A DNA stretch of 64,000 nucleotides from CAZNPA01 sp964575095 (GCA_964575095.1 CAZNPA010000005.1:48723-112722), one strand, 5' to 3'. Shown: positions 46,631-55,090, numbered from the stretch's first letter. The notes: generated by a model from the letters alone, not told the origin. Program-made: numbers and translations.

Positions 46631-46649
46631 ATGGTTGGGGAAGGCAAGC

Positions 46650-46871
46650 ATGAATCTGGAATCATTTCGCCTCATCATAGGCCAGAACATCTACCACTGG
46701 CGGCTGGCAAGAAAGCTGTCGGAGGAAGCGCTGGCGCACCATCTCGGCATCCCGCTCAAGCGCCTGCGGAAATACGAAAGCGGCGGCGATTCGCCAACCT
46801 GCGATGAGCTGGTCGGGATCGCCCGGCTGCTGCGCTGCTCAGTGGACGATCTCTGCCTGGGCGAGCCGTGA
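46650..46871 (+). CDS. XRE-family HTH regulator
   Basis: A 73-residue protein; the helix-turn-helix is KLSEEALAHHLGIPLKRLRK then YESGGDSPTCDEL. I chose ATG 46650 because GGGGAAGG precedes it at good spacing; upstream in-frame starts run through the operator region. It overlaps the next gene by ATGA. Confidence 0.8.
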   Translation: MNLESFRLIIGQNIYHWRLARKLSEEALAHHLGIPLKRLRKYESGGDSPTCDELVGIARLLRCSVDDLCLGEP

Positions 46872-47107
46872 GCCATCGCGGCTGGAAATACCGCAGCCAT
46901 GCCGACGAGCCGGACAGTCACTGGCTGGAGGATTTCGCCTGCGGCTTCCTCGGCGGTGCGACCGGCTTCTTCAACTTCCTCGGCTGGCTTCTGGTCTATT
47001 TCGGCTGGCTCGGCATCGGCTCGGCATTAATCGTCTGCGCCGCCGCCGGTCTATTATTCGGTGGCTGGCTCGCCTATGAGAATCTGCAAGAAAAGCGATC
47101 AAAATAA
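46868..47107 (+). CDS. small membrane protein, 79 residues
   Basis: Two hydrophobic segments (GFLGGATGFFNFLGWLLVYF and IGSALIVCAAAGLLFGGWLA) after a soluble, His-containing N-terminus. It is coupled to the XRE gene by ATGA. No family recognised; a 7-bp hairpin (47109-47128, GAAGGAT/ATCCTTC) follows but lacks a U-run. Confidence 0.6.
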   Translation: MSHRGWKYRSHADEPDSHWLEDFACGFLGGATGFFNFLGWLLVYFGWLGIGSALIVCAAAGLLFGGWLAYENLQEKRSK

Positions 47108-47248
47108 CGAAGGATTTTCGGATCCTTCCGGCGCAAGTGCTATGCGTGGACGCAAGGCTCGGAATAATCGCTAGGCCCAGGTTATAAATATCGATTTCGT
47201 TTCGCTCCTCAGCCAGAGAAAATGAGATCCAACGGCGTAAAACACAAT

Positions 47249-48001
47249 TTAGTTACCCGTCGCCCAGATATGCAGCCCCAGCCGGAGAGCGACGAACAGC
47301 ACCAGCAGGGCGGTGAGAAGGGCGACAATTCGCGCCGGCGCGAATTTTATCACCATCAGGTTGCCGATCTGCCCTCCCAGCAACACCAGAAGGGGCAGAT
47401 GCCAATAGGCCAGCACCGTCTGGGCCGAGACATCTTTGTGAAATTGCCCGAACAGTCCGGCGATGGAGTTGAGTAGAATGAACAGAGAGGCGGCGGCGGC
47501 GATTTGCTTTGGCGGCGCGGCGCGCAGCATATACAGCGCCGGCGCCAGGAAAATACCGCCGCCGATGCCGGTGACGCCGGCCAGTAGGCCCAATGCCGCG
47601 CCAATGCCGGTGGCCAGCCATAAAGACACAGCGCGGTATGCGCCTGGGTCATCGCCGTAGCTGCGGTGCTGGATCAGCAGGCGCAGTCCCGCCGCCAGCA
47701 GGCTGAAGAAAAGAATAAGAACGAACGTTTCCTTTTCGATCGGCAGCCGCCCGCCGACATAAGCGGTCAGCACCGAGGGCAAAACAAGGGGAAACAGCAG
47801 CCGGGAATTGATATAGCCGGCGCGGGCATAGTGAACGCTGTTGCCCGATACCACGACGATATTGCAGATAAGCGCGATTACCGGAATGGCGGCATAGGGA
47901 AGCTCCCATAATACCAGCAAGGCCAGATACGAAGACCCGCCGCCGAACCCTACGCTGGCGTAGAAAAGCGCGACGATGAAAAATAACAATCCTAGCAGCA
48001 T
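47249..48001 (-). CDS. TauE/SafE-family permease
   Basis: A 250-residue protein with seven to eight transmembrane helices and family segments FYASVGFGGGSSYLALLVLW, GVTGIGGGIFLAPALYML and LLGGQIGNLMVIKF. Members export sulfite or sulfonates or are of unknown specificity. It is divergent from the iron operon; the FNR-type site at 48106-48119 lies about 105 bp upstream and could affect it as well. Full length, unlike the truncated homologue at 34223-34681. Confidence 0.88.
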   Translation of the reverse strand: MLLGLLFFIVALFYASVGFGGGSSYLALLVLWELPYAAIPVIALICNIVVVSGNSVHYARAGYINSRLLFPLVLPSVLTAYVGGRLPIEKETFVLILFFSLLAAGLRLLIQHRSYGDDPGAYRAVSLWLATGIGAALGLLAGVTGIGGGIFLAPALYMLRAAPPKQIAAAASLFILLNSIAGLFGQFHKDVSAQTVLAYWHLPLLVLLGGQIGNLMVIKFAPARIVALLTALLVLFVALRLGLHIWATGN

Positions 48002-48105
48002 ATTATTGTTTCCATTATATTTCTAAGCTGCCGGAACATGCGATGCTTTTGATGTCGGCGGTTTGGCGTAAAGGCATAATATCGTGCTTTTTTCGCAGAG
48101 CATAG

Positions 48106-48119
48106 TTGATCTAGATCAA
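48106..48119. promoter_or_regulatory. FNR-type binding site
   Basis: TTGATCTAGATCAA is a perfect FNR/Anr consensus. A -10-like TAGTAT lies at 48142-48147, the distance expected if the site is centred at -41.5, which would start transcription right at the ATG of the polyferredoxin gene (48154). Confidence 0.85.
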
Positions 48120-48128
48120 GGGAGCGAC

Positions 48129-48143
48129 TGAGAATCATTCTTA
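48129..48143. promoter_or_regulatory. Fur-like box
   Basis: TGAGAAT-C-ATTCTTA is a 7-1-7 inverted repeat (6 of 7 paired) like the Fur box. It overlaps the predicted -10 of the iron operon, a position suited to repression in the presence of iron. Confidence 0.55.
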
Positions 48144-48153
48144 GTATGCCGGC

Positions 48154-49044
48154 ATGTTCTACAAGAATATCGACAACATTCCTTACCGCCCTCACTGGGT
48201 CGTCCGAGTGGAAACATTTTTTGCGCGTAACCGGCATGCCTTAAATATAGTGCATGGGGTCGCGTTTATTCTGTTCGCCGTATTGATCGCTGTTCCCCCG
48301 TTTCTGCCTGATTACCCGCAAATAAGCATACTGGCCAGAGAAGCAATCTGGACGATCTGGTTCCCGTTGGTATTTCTTTCCGTTATTTTTACGGGGCGAA
48401 GCTGGTGCGGGCTGCTATGCCCGATGGGAGCGGCCAGCGAGTGGATGAACCGTATTGGCCGGAAGCGGCCCGTCCCCGGATGGGTCGAATGGCCGGGCAC
48501 TCCCATCGTCAGTTTCCTGCTGGTTACAATCTGGGGGCAGTTGCTTGGGGTGCGCGATCACGCCGAAGCCATCGCCTGGGTATTTGGAGCGACGCTGCTT
48601 GCCGCGATGGCGACAGGATTCCTGTTCGGGCGCTATAAACGCGTCTGGTGCCGGCATCTCTGCCCGATCGGGCTCATGCTCGGCGTGTTTTCCCGGCTGG
48701 GTATGGTTACCTTTACGCCGAAGCGCCCTAAAATGGGGCCGGAGCAGATCACGGATAAAACCGCATGCCCCACCCGCATCGCGCTTCCTTACAAGAAGGA
48801 ATCGCGGCATTGCATTGCCTGCTATCGCTGCGTAAGCCCCAATGCCAAGGGCGGGCTTTCCCTGATGCTGCGCAAGCCCGGTACGGAAATCGCCGCGATT
48901 GGAAAATGCAATCCCAATCTGGCGGAAACCCTGTTTCTCTTTCTGGGAACGGGCCTATCGCTTGGTGGGTTTATGTGGCAAACGCTGCCTTCTTATGTGC
49001 GATTGAGGCAATGGTTTGGCGAGCAATGCCTCAGCATTGGATAG
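48154..49044 (+). CDS. FtrD/NapH-type 4Fe-4S membrane protein
   Basis: A 296-residue polytopic membrane protein. It has NapH/NosR-type signature loops GRSWCGLLCPMGAASEW and RVWCRHLCPIG, and a ferredoxin-like motif HCIACYRCVSPNAKGG. Five or more transmembrane helices flank them. In FtrABCD-like ferrous-iron uptake systems such a protein (FtrD) handles electrons for the permease. The FNR and Fur-like sites lie just upstream; the predicted RNA start coincides with the ATG, so the message may be leaderless. Confidence 0.85.
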   Translation: MFYKNIDNIPYRPHWVVRVETFFARNRHALNIVHGVAFILFAVLIAVPPFLPDYPQISILAREAIWTIWFPLVFLSVIFTGRSWCGLLCPMGAASEWMNRIGRKRPVPGWVEWPGTPIVSFLLVTIWGQLLGVRDHAEAIAWVFGATLLAAMATGFLFGRYKRVWCRHLCPIGLMLGVFSRLGMVTFTPKRPKMGPEQITDKTACPTRIALPYKKESRHCIACYRCVSPNAKGGLSLMLRKPGTEIAAIGKCNPNLAETLFLFLGTGLSLGGFMWQTLPSYVRLRQWFGEQCLSIG

Positions 49045-49056
49045 GAGTGGCTGTTG

Positions 49057-49524
49057 ATGCCGGGACCATCCTGGCTTGTAAGCGTCCACCCCGGTCGCGC
49101 CGAGATATTGCTCTGGATGGATGCTTTGCTCATCAGCTTGTATATGATGGCTTGGATGGCAGGCATCGCCCTGCTGATGGCGGGTATTACCACCGTTGTT
49201 ACCGCCGTGACGCAAAAGACGGTTCAAACTCTCTTTCGCAAACGTTTCATTGAGATCAGCTACCAGCTTATACCGGTGGCGATGATCTCATTGCTAATCG
49301 GTCTTGGCAGCAATTTATTCGCGATGCTTGGGCATGAGCTGGGCAAGCAGCCGATTCAAGTCATTAAAATCATGCTTTTACTATTGAGCTGTGTATGGGG
49401 CGTAAGGCTCTGCCGCTCCATACTTCTCGCGCAAGGCGTAGCAAAGAAACGCTTGGCGCTTTTCATTGCCGCCACCGGCAATCTGGCCATAGTTTTATGC
49501 TGGTGGCCCGCCATCATCATGTGA
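49057..49524 (+). CDS. hypothetical membrane protein of the iron operon
   Basis: A 155-residue protein with four hydrophobic segments (LWMDALLISLYMMAWMAGIA, ALLMAGITTVVTAVT, LIPVAMISLLIGLGSNLFAM, AATGNLAIVLCWWPAIIM). It lacks the REGLE motifs of Ftr1 permeases. Placed between the polyferredoxin and the P19-like protein, it may be the membrane partner of this system. The ATG at 49057 was chosen over the TTG just before it. Confidence 0.6.
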   Translation: MPGPSWLVSVHPGRAEILLWMDALLISLYMMAWMAGIALLMAGITTVVTAVTQKTVQTLFRKRFIEISYQLIPVAMISLLIGLGSNLFAMLGHELGKQPIQVIKIMLLLLSCVWGVRLCRSILLAQGVAKKRLALFIAATGNLAIVLCWWPAIIM

Positions 49525-49544
49525 CAACCCATAAGGAGGATTCT

Positions 49545-50066
49545 ATGAAACGCTTTGTTTTTTTATTCACCACACTGCTGGCGATGCCTGTCTATGCGGG
49601 AGATACGAGAATCGGTCAGGCCACCGAGAAAAACGGCATGCATATCGAGGCCGTCTATATCCAGCCAGTGCTCATGGAGCCGGAACATGGCATAAAAGCG
49701 GGAGAAGCCGATATTCATCTGGAAGCCGACGTTGCGGCGCTGAAGAGTAACCCGCATGGATTCCCGGAAGGCGGCTGGATCCCTTATATGGACATTAGCT
49801 ATCGCATCGAGCAGGCGGGGAAAGGCTGGGCGACCCAGGGACATCTTATGCCGATGGCGGCTAGTGATGGCCCGCATTATGGCGATAATGTGGCGTTGAA
49901 CGGCCCGGGCAAATATACGCTGACATTTACCTTTTCGCCGCCGTCAATGAACGGGTTCATGCGCCACATCGATAAAGAGACCAGCGTCGCGCCCTGGTGG
50001 GAGAAATTCGATCTCCATTATGAATTTACCTGGATCGGCAGTACGGGCAAGAAAGGCGGTTACTAG
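49545..50066 (+). CDS. P19/Tp34/FtrA-family periplasmic iron-transport protein
   Basis: A 173-residue protein with signal peptide MKRFVFLFTTLLAMPVYA. The mature part matches the P19/FtrA iron-transport family: MHIEAVYIQPVLMEPEHGIK, GEADIHLEADVAALKSNPHG, FPEGGWIPYMDISYRI and MPMAASDGPHYGDNVAL. Met and His ligands in these stretches bind copper and iron in characterised homologues. AAGGAGGA precedes the ATG. It is the best-conserved sign that this operon takes up iron. Confidence 0.9.
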   Translation: MKRFVFLFTTLLAMPVYAGDTRIGQATEKNGMHIEAVYIQPVLMEPEHGIKAGEADIHLEADVAALKSNPHGFPEGGWIPYMDISYRIEQAGKGWATQGHLMPMAASDGPHYGDNVALNGPGKYTLTFTFSPPSMNGFMRHIDKETSVAPWWEKFDLHYEFTWIGSTGKKGGY

Positions 50067-50389
50067 CGTTTTGGCATTCTGCGCACGTCCACCTCGAACA
50101 GCAACAGCCACTCCTTGCCGCCCAATCTTGCCTTGTGCGCGATTCCATCGCGAGAAGGCTGTTGCTCCGCGAGCGCCTTCAGTGCGTTGCGATCAACCGT
50201 TAGCGTCATCTGATCCCTTTCTTCACTGAGCAGAAGCGGAATCCCGGATTCTTCCGCCTGAACCAGGTAACAATATGGCGCCGTCGAATGCGGAAGCGCG
50301 AGTTGAAGCGCATCGCCTTGCAGCAATGCGGCAAATTCACCGCGCGTAACGCGGAACCGCAGTTCGCTGTCGCTGATGCGCAGATTCAT
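50063..50389 (-). CDS. hypothetical protein linked to mobA
   Basis: A 108-residue soluble protein (start MNLRISDSELRFRVTRGE). It is beta-rich with LTVDRNALKALAEQQPS and LGGKEWLLLFEVDVRRMPKR. Its start overlaps the mobA stop by ATGA, so it is the last gene of the Moco operon. I do not know a function. Confidence 0.55.
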   Translation of the reverse strand: MNLRISDSELRFRVTRGEFAALLQGDALQLALPHSTAPYCYLVQAEESGIPLLLSEERDQMTLTVDRNALKALAEQQPSRDGIAHKARLGGKEWLLLFEVDVRRMPKR

Positions 50390-50982
50390 GCGGCGGTGAT
50401 CCTTTCCCAATCTTCCGGCGTATTGGCATTGGCCAGCAACGCCGCCTCCGCATCCGAAAATTCCTTCTGGCAGATTCTTAAGTCCGTGAGGAACCGGCGC
50501 ACCGAGATATCCGTCCCCGATTTCATATCATTGGCGGCTTTATGCAGGGCGACGCGCACCGGGCCGTGCAGGCGCAGAAAGAGCGGCAGCGGCCAGCCGG
50601 TGAAACAGGCGCCGTCCACGTTATATTCGCAGGAGCAAGTGGTCAGGCGCGCCAGCAATTCATCGGAAAGCAGCGGCATATCGACCGGCACGAACAGCCA
50701 TGCCTGCGGCTGGCCCTGCCGCGCCGCCATTTCGGCCACCGCATGGATGCCGCCGAGCGGGCCGGTGTTTGCTATCTGATCCTCTATGCAGCAATAACCG
50801 TCCACCTTGCCGCTGATCAGCACCGGCGAACAGCCATGCGAGCCGAGCAGGCGCACTATGTGATCGACCAGGCGATGTTCGCCGTAGGGAAGATACGCCT
50901 TGTTGCGCCCCATGCGGGAGGATTTTCCTCCCGCCAGCACCGCGCCGCCGAAAGGTTCAACCTGCGACCGCTGACTGCTCAT
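50386..50982 (-). CDS. mobA: molybdenum cofactor guanylyltransferase MobA
   Basis: A 198-residue nucleotidyltransferase that joins GMP to molybdopterin, making the bis-MGD form used by NarG. The signature GGAVLAGGKSSRMGRNKAYL is at the N-terminus, with NTGPLGGIHAV and FVPVDMPLLSDELL following. It starts inside the moaE 3' end (26-bp overlap). Confidence 0.92.
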   Translation of the reverse strand: MSSQRSQVEPFGGAVLAGGKSSRMGRNKAYLPYGEHRLVDHIVRLLGSHGCSPVLISGKVDGYCCIEDQIANTGPLGGIHAVAEMAARQGQPQAWLFVPVDMPLLSDELLARLTTCSCEYNVDGACFTGWPLPLFLRLHGPVRVALHKAANDMKSGTDISVRRFLTDLRICQKEFSDAEAALLANANTPEDWERITAA

Positions 50983-51445
50983 GCGCGTCCTCCCCGTGGT
51001 GACCATGCGAGCACAGCGCGTGTCCCTGCACCCATTCGCTGTCGCCATCCACATAATGTTCCTGTTTCCAGACCGGCGCGCGAATTTTAAGCTGCTCGAT
51101 CAGGTAACGGCAGGCTTTGAACGATTCGTCGCGGTGCGGCGACCCGGCGGCGATGACGACGCTCAAGCCTCCGACCTCCAATCGGCCTTTATGATGCTCT
51201 ATGTAACAACGCAGCCGTTTGTCGAAGGTGGCGATGGCTTCCTCGCACAGTTCACGAAATACATTGCAGGCGAGCACGTCGAACGCATCGTAGCTCACCG
51301 CTTTCACCGCCCTGCCGAAATTATGATTGCGCACGCGGCCGACGAACATGTCCATCGCGCCGTTCTCCGGCGCGTTCACGAAAGCGACGGCTTCCTCTAT
51401 GGAGAGCGGTTTGGTGCTTACGCCCACATGAATCGGTGTCTGCAT
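50957..51445 (-). CDS. moaE: molybdopterin synthase catalytic subunit MoaE
   Basis: A 162-residue catalytic subunit of molybdopterin synthase. The family segments GAMDMFVGRVRNHNFGRAV, VSYDAF, HHKGRLEVGGLSVVIAAGSP and the active-site lysine pair in LKIRAPVWKQEHY (7 apart) are present. The C-terminus carries a His-rich tail (CSHGHHGEDAHEQS) not typical of the family, perhaps metal-binding or simply a product of the overlap with mobA. Confidence 0.92.
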   Translation of the reverse strand: MQTPIHVGVSTKPLSIEEAVAFVNAPENGAMDMFVGRVRNHNFGRAVKAVSYDAFDVLACNVFRELCEEAIATFDKRLRCYIEHHKGRLEVGGLSVVIAAGSPHRDESFKACRYLIEQLKIRAPVWKQEHYVDGDSEWVQGHALCSHGHHGEDAHEQSAVAG

Positions 51446-51446
51446 A

Positions 51447-51722
51447 CTAGCCTCCACTGATCGGCGGTATAATGGCAAGTTTGGTATCCCGCGATAAAAC
51501 CTCCTGATTGCGCAGGATGGTGGTTTCATCGGCCAGCGCGGAGGAATCAAGCAGTTTCAGCTGTGAAAACCCGGGATAGCGTCTCGCGATCTCCTCCCGC
51601 AGCGCCACGCGCACTTCGCCGAGGCTGACACCGGTCGGCATATTGAGAATGAGCGTATCGTCGGCCGTCATTTGCCGGAAAGCTCCGTACAGGCTGACTT
51701 CCACATTTATGCGGCTTTGCAT
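51447..51722 (-). CDS. moaD: molybdopterin synthase sulfur carrier MoaD
   Basis: A 91-residue ubiquitin-like protein ending in the functional Gly-Gly (PPISGG). Start MQSRINVEVSLYGAFRQM chosen because it fits MoaD length; it overlaps moeA by 16 bp. It delivers sulfur to MoaE. Confidence 0.9.
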   Translation of the reverse strand: MQSRINVEVSLYGAFRQMTADDTLILNMPTGVSLGEVRVALREEIARRYPGFSQLKLLDSSALADETTILRNQEVLSRDTKLAIIPPISGG

Positions 51723-52975
51723 GCGTGCGTCTCCTTTAAGGATTGAATGAATGCAGCGCCTGCGCGCGCGCCAAAGGGGAATACGGGAACGAGCGAACCA
51801 GCCGGGCATTGCAGCAAATCCTCCGTAAGCGCGACGAAGGCATTGCCTTCCGCAAGCGGGCTGATTTTGAAGGATTCTTGGCCATGCGATATGGAAACCA
51901 TCAGCTCGCCGTTACCGTTCGCTTTCAGCGTAGCTTTGAGGAACTGGCGAAAATTTCCTTTCTTCACAAAGGCATTTTCAAGCCTGGCCATGACCGGCTG
52001 CTCCGGTATGAGTCCCTGCAATGCCCGCACCAACGGCATCACGAAGAAGCGAAAGCCGATGGCGGCGGAAATGGGATTGCCGGGAAGCCCGAAAAACCAG
52101 CTGTTATTCGGCAAGGTGGCGAACAATATCGGCTTTCCGGGACGGATATTGACGCGGTGAAAATGCGTCTTTGCGCCCAGTTTTTTCAAGCTTTCGGGAA
52201 TGAAATCCCACGCGCCCTTCGATACCGCGCCAGTGGTGACGATGACCGAGCCGGCGGGAATGGCGCGGATGCGGGTTTCAAACGCCTCCGCGTCGTCGCC
52301 GATAATTCCTTCGTACTGCGCGGCGATTCCTTCCTCATGGCAACGCGCCAGAAGATATGGCGCATTGGAATTATAGATTTTCCCTTCCGGCAACAGCGAG
52401 GAAGTGTCATCGGTGATTTCTTTTCCCGTGCTCAGGATATGGAGCGCGGGCAGCTTATACACCCGAAGCTTCGCTATCCCCAGCGCGGCCAGCAGCATGA
52501 TGCGCTCCGGGGTAATCGCATCGCCGCGGCGAAGCACGGCCTGCCCGAGGCGCACATCCTCTCCGGGGAGCCGGATATTTTCCCCTGGTTTGGCGGCGCG
52601 TCTGAATATGGCGGCGTCGCTTTCAGCGCTGACTTCCTCGACGGGAATCACCGCATCGAAAGGCTCCGGCGTCACGGCTCCGGTCATAATCGGCATGGCA
52701 ACGGCGGTATTATCGCAGGAAACGCCTGCATCGCCCGCCGCGACGGCGCGGGTTACGGGAAGCGTCACGGGATGCTCCGCTGTGGCGGATGCGATATCGG
52801 CAAGACGAACAGCGAATCCATCCATCGCTGAATTGCGAAAAGATGGAATATCCATGGCGCTTTTGATCTCGGCGGCGGAGATTCTGCCCAGGGCGGCGAG
52901 CAGCGGCCGCGTTTCCGTCTGCGGCGTGCCTGCCTGCTGCAACACGATTTGCAATGCTCCCGAGTACCCAATCAT
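51707..52975 (-). CDS. moeA: molybdopterin molybdenumtransferase MoeA
   Basis: A 422-residue enzyme that inserts molybdenum into adenylated molybdopterin. Hallmarks are SFRNSAMDGFAVR, PFDAVIPVEE, LPALHILSTGKEI, VTTGAVSKGAWDF and FGLPGNPISAAIGFRFFVMP. The family normally reads SGGVSxGxxD; here TTGAVSKG preserves the glycine-serine core. It overlaps moaCB by ATGA upstream. Confidence 0.93.
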   Translation of the reverse strand: MIGYSGALQIVLQQAGTPQTETRPLLAALGRISAAEIKSAMDIPSFRNSAMDGFAVRLADIASATAEHPVTLPVTRAVAAGDAGVSCDNTAVAMPIMTGAVTPEPFDAVIPVEEVSAESDAAIFRRAAKPGENIRLPGEDVRLGQAVLRRGDAITPERIMLLAALGIAKLRVYKLPALHILSTGKEITDDTSSLLPEGKIYNSNAPYLLARCHEEGIAAQYEGIIGDDAEAFETRIRAIPAGSVIVTTGAVSKGAWDFIPESLKKLGAKTHFHRVNIRPGKPILFATLPNNSWFFGLPGNPISAAIGFRFFVMPLVRALQGLIPEQPVMARLENAFVKKGNFRQFLKATLKANGNGELMVSISHGQESFKISPLAEGNAFVALTEDLLQCPAGSLVPVFPFGARAGAAFIQSLKETHACKAA

Positions 52976-53961
52976 GCTTTCTCTCCTCGGATGATGCGAA
53001 TCAGATGTGGGATCAGATCCGGCAGCAGGGCGTCCATGCCTTCCTTCACCGCCGCCGGGTTGCCGGGAAAGGTGATGACCAGCGTATCGCCGATAATTCC
53101 GGCCACGGCGCGGCTGCTCCAGGAAAGCGGCGTGTATTTCGCGCCGTCGCTGCGCAGCAGTTCGCCCACGCCGGGCACCTCTCGATCAAACAGATCTTTC
53201 AAAGCATCCGGCGTGACATCGCGCCTGGCGACGCCGGTGCCGCCGGTGCACACAATCAACGCGGGCGCATGCGTTTTGATAATTTCTTGGATGGCGAAAC
53301 GAATGGCATCGGCCTCGTCGGGAATGACGCAGAAATCGGCAATGGTTGCCCCGTAACGCGTGAGTATGTTTTTCAGCACCGCGCCGGATTTGTCCTCGTA
53401 TTCGCCTTTGTGGGCGCGGTCGCTCATGGTGATGACAGCGGCGGTTCTTCCTGCCAGAATCGGCTTGGGAGCGGGTTGCACAATCTCCATGATCCACGCG
53501 GGCACGCCGGCCGGATTCAACCACAGGCCTTTCTTGCCGCCGAGCTTGGCAAGCAGCCGGATATTTCCCATGCGCAAATCCGGCTCGATCATCTTGGCCA
53601 GATCCCAGATCGTGAGCAGCGCGCCGTTCACGCCCGCCAGCGCCTCCATTTCAACGCCGGTCTTGGCGTGCGTCGAGGCGAAGCAGAATACCGTGACCCA
53701 CGATTCTTTTTCGTTCAGTTCGGTAACGATTTTCACATGATCAAGCCCCATCGGGTGACAGAGCGGAATCATCTCATGCGCTTTTTTGGCGCCGGTGATG
53801 CCGGCTATCTCGGCCAGCGTCAGCACGTCGCCCTTGGGCAGCTTGCGGTCGCGGATCAGCGCGAAGGCTTCTTTTCCAACCTCTATCTCTCCCGACGCCA
53901 CCGCCAGCCGGTAGGTCACCGGCTTATTCCCCACATCGATCATACGAAAACTGTTTTGCAT
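52972..53961 (-). CDS. moaCB: fused MoaC-MoaB molybdopterin biosynthesis protein
   Basis: A 329-residue two-domain protein. Residues about 5-150 are MoaC (cyclic pyranopterin monophosphate synthase accessory): KAHEMIPLCHPMGLDHVKI, FCFASTHAKTGVEMEALAGV. Residues about 170-325 are a MogA/MoaB domain: AAVITMSDRAHKGEYEDKSG, LIVCTGGTGVARRDVTPDAL and VITFPGNPAAVKEG. The fusion links an early Moco step with molybdopterin adenylation. It lies directly after moaA with no gap. Confidence 0.92.
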   Translation of the reverse strand: MQNSFRMIDVGNKPVTYRLAVASGEIEVGKEAFALIRDRKLPKGDVLTLAEIAGITGAKKAHEMIPLCHPMGLDHVKIVTELNEKESWVTVFCFASTHAKTGVEMEALAGVNGALLTIWDLAKMIEPDLRMGNIRLLAKLGGKKGLWLNPAGVPAWIMEIVQPAPKPILAGRTAAVITMSDRAHKGEYEDKSGAVLKNILTRYGATIADFCVIPDEADAIRFAIQEIIKTHAPALIVCTGGTGVARRDVTPDALKDLFDREVPGVGELLRSDGAKYTPLSWSSRAVAGIIGDTLVITFPGNPAAVKEGMDALLPDLIPHLIRIIRGEKA

Positions 53962-54942
53962 TTATCCTCCGAGAGAAGCGAGATGCGGTGTGCTGCCGGT
54001 GATGCCTTGGCCGAGATAATGACTCTCGCGCTTAAAATGCAGCGCCGAAAGAATGGCGTCCTGCAGCTCTTCCCGCTGGCCGTCGTGCTGCATGAGCGGG
54101 CGCAGGTCGTAGCCCCCTTCGCCGAACAGGCACAGCATCAGCCTGCCGCGAGCCGTCATGCGCAGGCGGTTGCAGGTCTTGCAGAAATCCTTGGAATAAG
54201 GCGCGATCAGGCCGATCTTTCCTTTAAAATCCGGATGCGCGAACTCCACCGCCGGGCCGCCGTCATGCCGGCGCGGCACGAGTCTGAACCCGCGCGCGAG
54301 CAGCACCGATTTAATAACGTCGGCGCTTAAATGATGCCGGCGGAAATAGTCGAGATTGTCGCCGGTCTGCATCAGTTCGATGAAACGCACGGAGAGCTCT
54401 TCCTTTTTTACCCAATCGAGGAATTCCGGCAAATCGCCGTCGTTGATGCCTTTGAGCAGCACGGTGTTGATTTTGATGTTGCGGAAGCCGGCGCGGCGCG
54501 CCGCCTCGATGCCCGCCAGCACATGATCGAGCTTGTCGTGGCCGGTGATGGCGTGGAATTTCTCGGGCTGCAAACTATCGACGCTGACATTGAGCGCGTT
54601 GACGCCCGCCGCGAAAAACGATTCAGCCTTGGCTTTGAGGCAATAGCCGTTGGTGGTCATGGCGATGGTGCGGATGCCGGGGATGCGCGAAATGGAGGCG
54701 GCAATGTCCACAAGGTCATGCCGCAGCGTCGGCTCACCGCCGGTCAAGCGGATTTTCTCGACGCCCAAATCGGCGAAGGCCGAAACCAGCCGGGCGATCT
54801 CCTCACCGGAAAGAAACTTGAAATCGCCGGTTTTCTTGTAGCCGTCGGGCAGGCAATAGCCGCAGCGGAAATTGCAGACATCCGTGACGGACAGCCGCAA
54901 ATAGGGGAATCTTCTCCCGAAATCGTCTTCGAGCGTCTTCAT
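53962..54942 (-). CDS. moaA: GTP 3',8-cyclase MoaA
   Basis: A 326-residue radical-SAM enzyme performing the first Moco step on GTP. The N-terminal cluster ligands are Cys23, Cys27 and Cys30 (TDVCNFRCGYC); the C-terminal cluster is in FCKTCNRLRMTARGRLMLC; the C-terminus ends in the functional Gly-Gly. ATG 54942 is preceded by GGAAAGGATGAC. An FNR site and a Moco riboswitch precede it. Confidence 0.95.
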   Translation of the reverse strand: MKTLEDDFGRRFPYLRLSVTDVCNFRCGYCLPDGYKKTGDFKFLSGEEIARLVSAFADLGVEKIRLTGGEPTLRHDLVDIAASISRIPGIRTIAMTTNGYCLKAKAESFFAAGVNALNVSVDSLQPEKFHAITGHDKLDHVLAGIEAARRAGFRNIKINTVLLKGINDGDLPEFLDWVKKEELSVRFIELMQTGDNLDYFRRHHLSADVIKSVLLARGFRLVPRRHDGGPAVEFAHPDFKGKIGLIAPYSKDFCKTCNRLRMTARGRLMLCLFGEGGYDLRPLMQHDGQREELQDAILSALHFKRESHYLGQGITGSTPHLASLGG

Positions 54943-55056
54943 GTCATCCTTTCCAAATACGGGAGGCAGAGGCGTTTCCACCGCTACCCTGGCAGCTCTG
55001 GCTGCGGCCCCGGCGCCCTATGCCGAAACGGCACGTAGGCATCCGAGGCTTCGGAT
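54943..55056 (-). ncRNA. Moco riboswitch (MOCO RNA motif) in the moaA leader
   Basis: The transcript ends, just before the moaA ATG, with CCTCCCGTATTTGGAAAGGATG. From memory this matches the end of the E. coli moaA Moco RNA almost base for base. Upstream it has CCAGGGTAGCGGTGGAAACG followed by CCTCTGCC, forming the conserved GRA-type hairpin, and GCCGGGGCCGCAG. The ribosome binding site lies inside the conserved 3' segment, so cofactor binding would reduce translation. The predicted RNA start (-10 TAATCT at 55063-55068) is at about 55056. Confidence 0.8.
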
Positions 55057-55090
55057 AGTTGAAGATTAAGGGAAAACCGCCAAGCGCGAC

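Noticed and set aside
47109..47128. Hairpin after the 79-residue membrane protein as an intrinsic terminator
   Set aside because: The 7-bp stem is not followed by a U-run, so it does not qualify as a rho-independent terminator on sequence alone.
49057..49524. Ftr1-type iron permease
   Set aside because: The protein has hydrophobic helices but none of the REGLE-type motifs of Ftr1, and is too short.
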